Assembly: GCF_963511525.1 (NCBI RefSeq)
Contig: NZ_CAUPIY010000002.1
Coordinates: 62,001 to 126,000, forward strand
Source: Mobiluncus sp963511525
GTDB taxonomy: Bacteria; Actinomycetota; Actinomycetes; Actinomycetales; Actinomycetaceae
DNA length: 64,000 nt
Direction of reading: 5' to 3'
In this document: piece after piece, positions 61,065 to 64,000 of the stretch
Layout of the letters: each line of letters begins with the position of its first letter
Numbering within the stretch: position 1 is the first letter of the stretch
Translations under genes and position numbers: made by a program
The notes under the pieces: generated by a model
Seen by the model: the letters and a program-made list of their open reading frames with translations, nothing else
Databases searched by the model: none
What the model was told of the DNA's origin: nothing

Positions 61065-62513
61065 ATGAATTCGCCCAGCCACAAAGGCTTCGACACCTAC
61101 CTTTTGATTTCCGGATTCGCCCTGTTCGCCATGTTTTTCGGCGCCGGCAACCTGATATTTCCCTTCCAAGTCGGGGTCAGCGGCGGGGCCAACGTGATTC
61201 CCGCGGTTATCGGAGTTTTGCTGACGGGCGTGCTGTTCCCGGTGGCGGGGATGATGGCGGCCTCCACGGACGCTTACGGAGCCGGGCGGATTGCGGACCG
61301 CATCGGACACATTCCGGGGCTGGTTTTGACCGTGGCTATCTTTCTGTTTTGCGGGATGCTTTACGCGATGCCCCGCGTGGCGACCGTGTCTTGGGAAATG
61401 GCGGTGCGGCCTTTGACCAGCCTCGGGGCCCAGACCGGAGATAGCCCTGCGAATCATGTTGGGCTGTTTATTTACTCGTTGATTTTCTTTGCCATCGTGT
61501 TGATTTTGCTCAACCGTCCCGACCGGATGCTCGATCGCATCGGGCAATACCTGACCCCAGCGCTGCTGATTTTGCTGCTGGTGATGATTGCCATCGCCAT
61601 GTTTAAACTGCCCAGTGTCGAGACACTCCACCCTGATCCGGCTTACCAGGCATCGCCCTTTACCGCCGGGCTGAAAACCGGCTACGGCACGATGGATGCC
61701 TTGGCCTCCCTGGTGTTTGGCGTCGTTATCATTACCCAGCTACACGCTCATGGTTACAACGAAAAGCGTTCCGTGTTCCGGGCGACGACCTTTACCGCCG
61801 GGATTGCCGGAGCGTCCCTGGCCATCGTTTACACCGGCTTGGCTTTCGTGGGTACCCGCGTGGCTGACCAAGAAATTGCCAACCCGGCCGCCGGTCTATC
61901 CCTGGCGGCGCAAATGATTTTCGGTCCGGTCGGTCAAAGCCTGTTCTCGATTATCGTGTTCCTGGCCTGCCTGACCACCGCCACCGGGCTGATGGGAGCC
62001 TCGACCCAATACTTCTGCGACCTGTTCCCGAAGGTACATCGATCCGCCATGCTGGGGATTCACGTAGTGGTTTCCCTGCTGGTGGCCAACCTGGGCTTAG
62101 AGAACATCCTCGCCATCGTGGTGACGATTGGTTTGGCGACCTATCCCCCAGCTATCTGCCTGATTCTCATCGCCCTGCTGGATTACACCATGAAACGCCA
62201 GCTGTTCTGGACCTACCGGCTTTCCGCGTGGGTGGCCACCATCATCGGGATTTTTGAGGCCATCTCCACTTTCAAGCTGCCGGCTTGGGAGGACGTCAGC
62301 GGTTGGCAGCAAGCTCTGCAAGGTGTTTTGCATGTCCTGCCGTTGGGGGATGTCCAGATGGGTTGGCTGACCCCCGCTTTGGCCGGGGTCGCGGTGGGTA
62401 TCGCCATTGACCTGCTGCACCCCATCGATGTGGCCAAGCTGCCGGTTTCCCAGACCCCGACCGGGATTCCTGACCGGGACTCGGAGACAGACGAACTGCC
62501 GGTTGAGAGCTAA
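61065..62513 (+). CDS. brnQ: branched-chain amino acid transport system II carrier protein
   Basis: 482-aa sodium-coupled Leu/Ile/Val transporter of the LIVCS family with 12 membrane segments. Starts KGFDTYLLISGFALFAMFFGAGNLIFPF, the family signature; later GYGTMDALASLVFGVVI and TATGLMGASTQYFCDLFP. ATG 61065 has AGGAAGG about 9 nt upstream; an in-frame start at 61038 adds nine unsupported residues. Single-gene unit with its own terminator. Confidence 0.95.
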   Translation: MNSPSHKGFDTYLLISGFALFAMFFGAGNLIFPFQVGVSGGANVIPAVIGVLLTGVLFPVAGMMAASTDAYGAGRIADRIGHIPGLVLTVAIFLFCGMLYAMPRVATVSWEMAVRPLTSLGAQTGDSPANHVGLFIYSLIFFAIVLILLNRPDRMLDRIGQYLTPALLILLLVMIAIAMFKLPSVETLHPDPAYQASPFTAGLKTGYGTMDALASLVFGVVIITQLHAHGYNEKRSVFRATTFTAGIAGASLAIVYTGLAFVGTRVADQEIANPAAGLSLAAQMIFGPVGQSLFSIIVFLACLTTATGLMGASTQYFCDLFPKVHRSAMLGIHVVVSLLVANLGLENILAIVVTIGLATYPPAICLILIALLDYTMKRQLFWTYRLSAWVATIIGIFEAISTFKLPAWEDVSGWQQALQGVLHVLPLGDVQMGWLTPALAGVAVGIAIDLLHPIDVAKLPVSQTPTGIPDRDSETDELPVES

Positions 62514-62534
62514 CCTCCGGCACCGAATACATAA

Positions 62535-62574
62535 AAATACGTTGGGCACTGCATCTGCAGTGCCCAACGTATTT
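62535..62574. terminator. intrinsic terminator after brnQ
   Basis: Perfect 19-bp inverted repeat (62535-62553 and 62556-62574) with a 2-base tip, starting AAATACG on the left and ending CGTATTT on the right. It may act in both directions. Confidence 0.85.
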
Positions 62575-62628
62575 AAGCCAATAAAGCGAAAAAAGCTAAT
62601 AAACCCCTCGCTGCTACCGATAGGGAAC

Positions 62629-62836
62629 GTGGGTGAAATTTGCCCACCCGAGGATTTCTTGATGGAAGTGGTCAGCATGGATGCTATCGGACTGAGTAAT
62701 TACGCGGCGATGAACGGAATCAAGCCGTCGACTCAAGGCTAAACGAGCTTAAAAACCAAGGATTCGTCATTACCGGCTCAACAGCCGCTTATGACGAATC
62801 CGAACTGTCCCAGGTTTTGTTCCATTTATTATACGG
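62629..62836 (+). pseudogene. broken gene, possibly a winged-helix regulator fragment
   Basis: One frame reads VGEICPPEDFLMEVVSMDAI, then GLSNYAAMNGIKPST, and hits a stop; shifting by two bases restores SRLNELKNQGFVITGSTAAYDE and SELSQVLFHLLYG up to the transposase remnant. The join looks like PST(x)RRLNELK, a helix-turn-helix style segment, so a frameshift is likely. No start is visible and the right end runs into IS DNA. The family is not recognised. AT-rich compared with the core. Confidence 0.5.
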
Positions 62837-63311
62837 GGGTCACTTGTTTGAACCGGTGTTCATTAAAACTTGCGATGACCTGCTCGGGTATGGCGTAGCC
62901 CAGGGATTCGTGGAGACGGATATTGTCCCACCAGTGCACCCAGTTCAGGGACACCCATTCGACTTCTTTGCCTAATCTTCGGGTTCGGGGGTAGATTGAC
63001 TCGGCTTTGTAAAGGCCGTCAACGGTTTCGGCTAGCGCGTTTCGTAGGAATTCACCAACAGTTTCGGCCGATGAATTGATACCGGCAACTGCCAGCCGTT
63101 CACTGTATTTATTGCTTGCGTACTGCGATTCGCGGTCAGCCTGATGGACTAGACCATCAAGATTGTATTTAGCGCAACTCATTGCCTGCCAAATGGTGCA
63201 AGACCCATCCGCCTCCAGCCGGTCACCCACCATCCAAACCGGGCGATTCTTGAAATCTATCAAATACCTCTTAGACATGCTCCTAATCCCCTCAAAAATG
63301 GGGAGGAACAA
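62829..63311 (-). pseudogene. IS3-family transposase remnant (orfB C-terminus)
   Basis: Reads as the last third of an IS3-type DDE transposase: DGLVHQADRESQYASNKYSERLAVAGIN contains the second catalytic Asp (normally HSDRGSQY), ALAETVDGLYKAESIYPRTRR the catalytic Glu, and EWVSLNWVHWWDNIRLHESLGYAIPEQV the end. The first ~40 codons do not fit the family and the first Asp half plus orfA are missing, so it is inactive. Several unusual replacements show decay. It abuts the broken gene and the second upstream module. Confidence 0.85.
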
Positions 63312-63401
63312 ACCCAGTACGCTTCACTCCTAATCTGACAGAAGTGCTCAATTTTTAAAATGCCAAAACTGCTCAAATATCAGATACCACTAACAACAAT
63401 C

Positions 63402-63537
63402 TATTTTCGCGCTCAAACTATGTGAGGCACCACACCGCCCTCGCGCTCAAAATATGTAAGGAACGCCAGACTCTTGACCATCGAGAAACCGTATAGTAGC
63501 ATATTGGTGTAGCGTGGCCCTATCGAAGGAGATAAAA
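63402..63537 (+). promoter_or_regulatory. 139-bp conserved upstream module, copy 2
   Basis: Direct repeats starting TCGCGCTCAAA at 63407 and 63441 (34 bp apart; 21 of 24 bases equal), promoter TTGACC (63474-63479), 17-bp spacer, TAGCAT (63497-63502), and AAGGAG before the ATG at 63538. It aligns with the module at 37808-37946 without gaps until the start codon, after which the sequences diverge. Two weaker GCTCAA units lie further upstream (63346 and 63371). Confidence 0.88.
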
Positions 63538-64000
63538 ATGTACACATCTGCTATAAAACACAGGTTAGCTTTCGTATTTACAGGCGTGTTATCTGCTTGC
63601 CTGCTCGCCTTCAGCCCTTTCATCCCCTACGGTAATGCTACCGCGCTGTCCGGAGATTCTGAACTGCATCAACTTCAAGACAAAGCGCGCAGCGGTGTAC
63701 AGCTGAGTAACGCCGAATTACAAATCCTGGCTGACCCTTATCGTATTCCTGAGTTTGCCAACCTCAGCGACTCAGAAAAAGCATTGATAGCGAAGCACAA
63801 CTCCGACTTCTCACAACCTATAACGATTTCATTTGACCCAAGCACAGGAATGGCTGTTTCTGTCAAAGAAACGTCAGCATCGGCAGAATTGCAATCAGTT
63901 ACGATACATAATCCGTGCCGTACCGGAGACACTTGCTTGCTAACTACTAAAGTACCTTACGCGATCTTCGGACTGTCTGGGGTAGGTGTGGCGACCAGCC
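63538..64000 (+). CDS. secreted protein of unknown function (cassette cargo 2), 3' end outside the window
   Basis: 154 complete codons, open at the window end. Signal peptide with a basic start (YTSAIKHR), hydrophobic core (LAFVFTGVLSACLLAFSPF) and a likely cut near residue 34. The mature part begins helical and polar (LHQLQDKARSGVQLSNAELQILADPYRIPEFANLSDSEKALIAKHN) and continues with a two-Cys segment NPCRTGDTC followed by VPYAIFGLSGVG. It is not similar to the cargo at 37127-37810 although both have the same upstream module. GC content is low (a sampled 60-base line is 40%). Family not recognised. Confidence 0.75.
   Translation, partial: MYTSAIKHRLAFVFTGVLSACLLAFSPFIPYGNATALSGDSELHQLQDKARSGVQLSNAELQILADPYRIPEFANLSDSEKALIAKHNSDFSQPITISFDPSTGMAVSVKETSASAELQSVTIHNPCRTGDTCLLTTKVPYAIFGLSGVGVATS

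Noticed and set aside
1..64000. CRISPR arrays, tRNA, rRNA or a phage
   Set aside because: No regularly spaced repeats, no T-loop-like segments outside genes, no structural phage genes seen by eye.

Overview
The window reads as part of a high-GC Gram-positive chromosome (Actinomycetota, most likely Actinomycetaceae, something like Mobiluncus or Actinomyces; the genus is inferred, not proven). The signs are a WhiB regulator, paired LytR-CpsA-Psr proteins, YkuD L,D-transpeptidases, a SpoIIM/RDD pair, a DUF5719 / giant GT2 / WhiB / ManA block, frequent GTG and TTG starts, and many genes with a -10 hexamer exactly 6-7 nt before the start codon (leaderless mRNAs). No rRNA, tRNA or CRISPR array was seen.

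Layout. 1-11 kb: two L,D-transpeptidases, divergent SpoIIM-like and RDD membrane proteins, then a minus-strand block of DUF5719, a giant GT2, whiB and manA. 11-53 kb: a large cell-surface polysaccharide locus. It holds rmlA, rmlB and rmlC (rmlD is not visible), an O-acyltransferase, an RgpF-like rhamnan synthase, two nucleotide-sugar SDR enzymes, a GT2, a Wzm/Wzt ABC exporter, an unidentified secreted protein, two large DUF6541 membrane proteins, several GT2 and GT4 enzymes, a Wzx-type flippase, a scattered set of five enzymes that fits UDP-2,3-diacetamido-uronic acid synthesis (WbpA/B/E/D/I-like), an amidase with three cell-wall-binding repeats, a GacI/GacJ-like GT2 + DUF2304 pair, and two LCP ligases. 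51.6-62.5 kb: ordinary core genes (purE-purK, a GntR-regulated ABC transporter, maf, an esterase, an OmpR-type two-component system, an orphan DNA methyltransferase, brnQ). 62.6-64 kb: an AT-rich decayed end with a broken regulator-like gene, an IS3-family transposase remnant and the start of a secreted-protein gene.

How it fits together. The central region looks like an actinobacterial relative of the streptococcal rhamnose-polysaccharide (Rgp/Gac) loci: sugar-nucleotide synthesis, cytoplasmic chain assembly, ABC export, side-chain decoration through undecaprenyl-phosphate sugars and GT-C-like proteins, then attachment to peptidoglycan by LCP proteins. A Wzx flippase and a separate amino-uronic acid pathway suggest a second polymer or repeat-unit branch.

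Most unusual signal. A 139-bp upstream module (two 24-bp direct repeats 34 bp apart, a TTGACC-17-TAGCAT promoter and a strong ribosome binding site) occurs twice, at 37808-37946 (minus) and 63402-63540 (plus). The copies align without gaps at 121/139 identity and the similarity stops at the start codon. Each drives a different AT-rich secreted-protein gene. The first is followed by a small four-helix membrane protein, and this cassette is wedged between a flippase gene and a 94% identical duplicate of that gene's last 114 bp. This looks like a mobile, co-regulated secreted-effector/immunity-type cassette.
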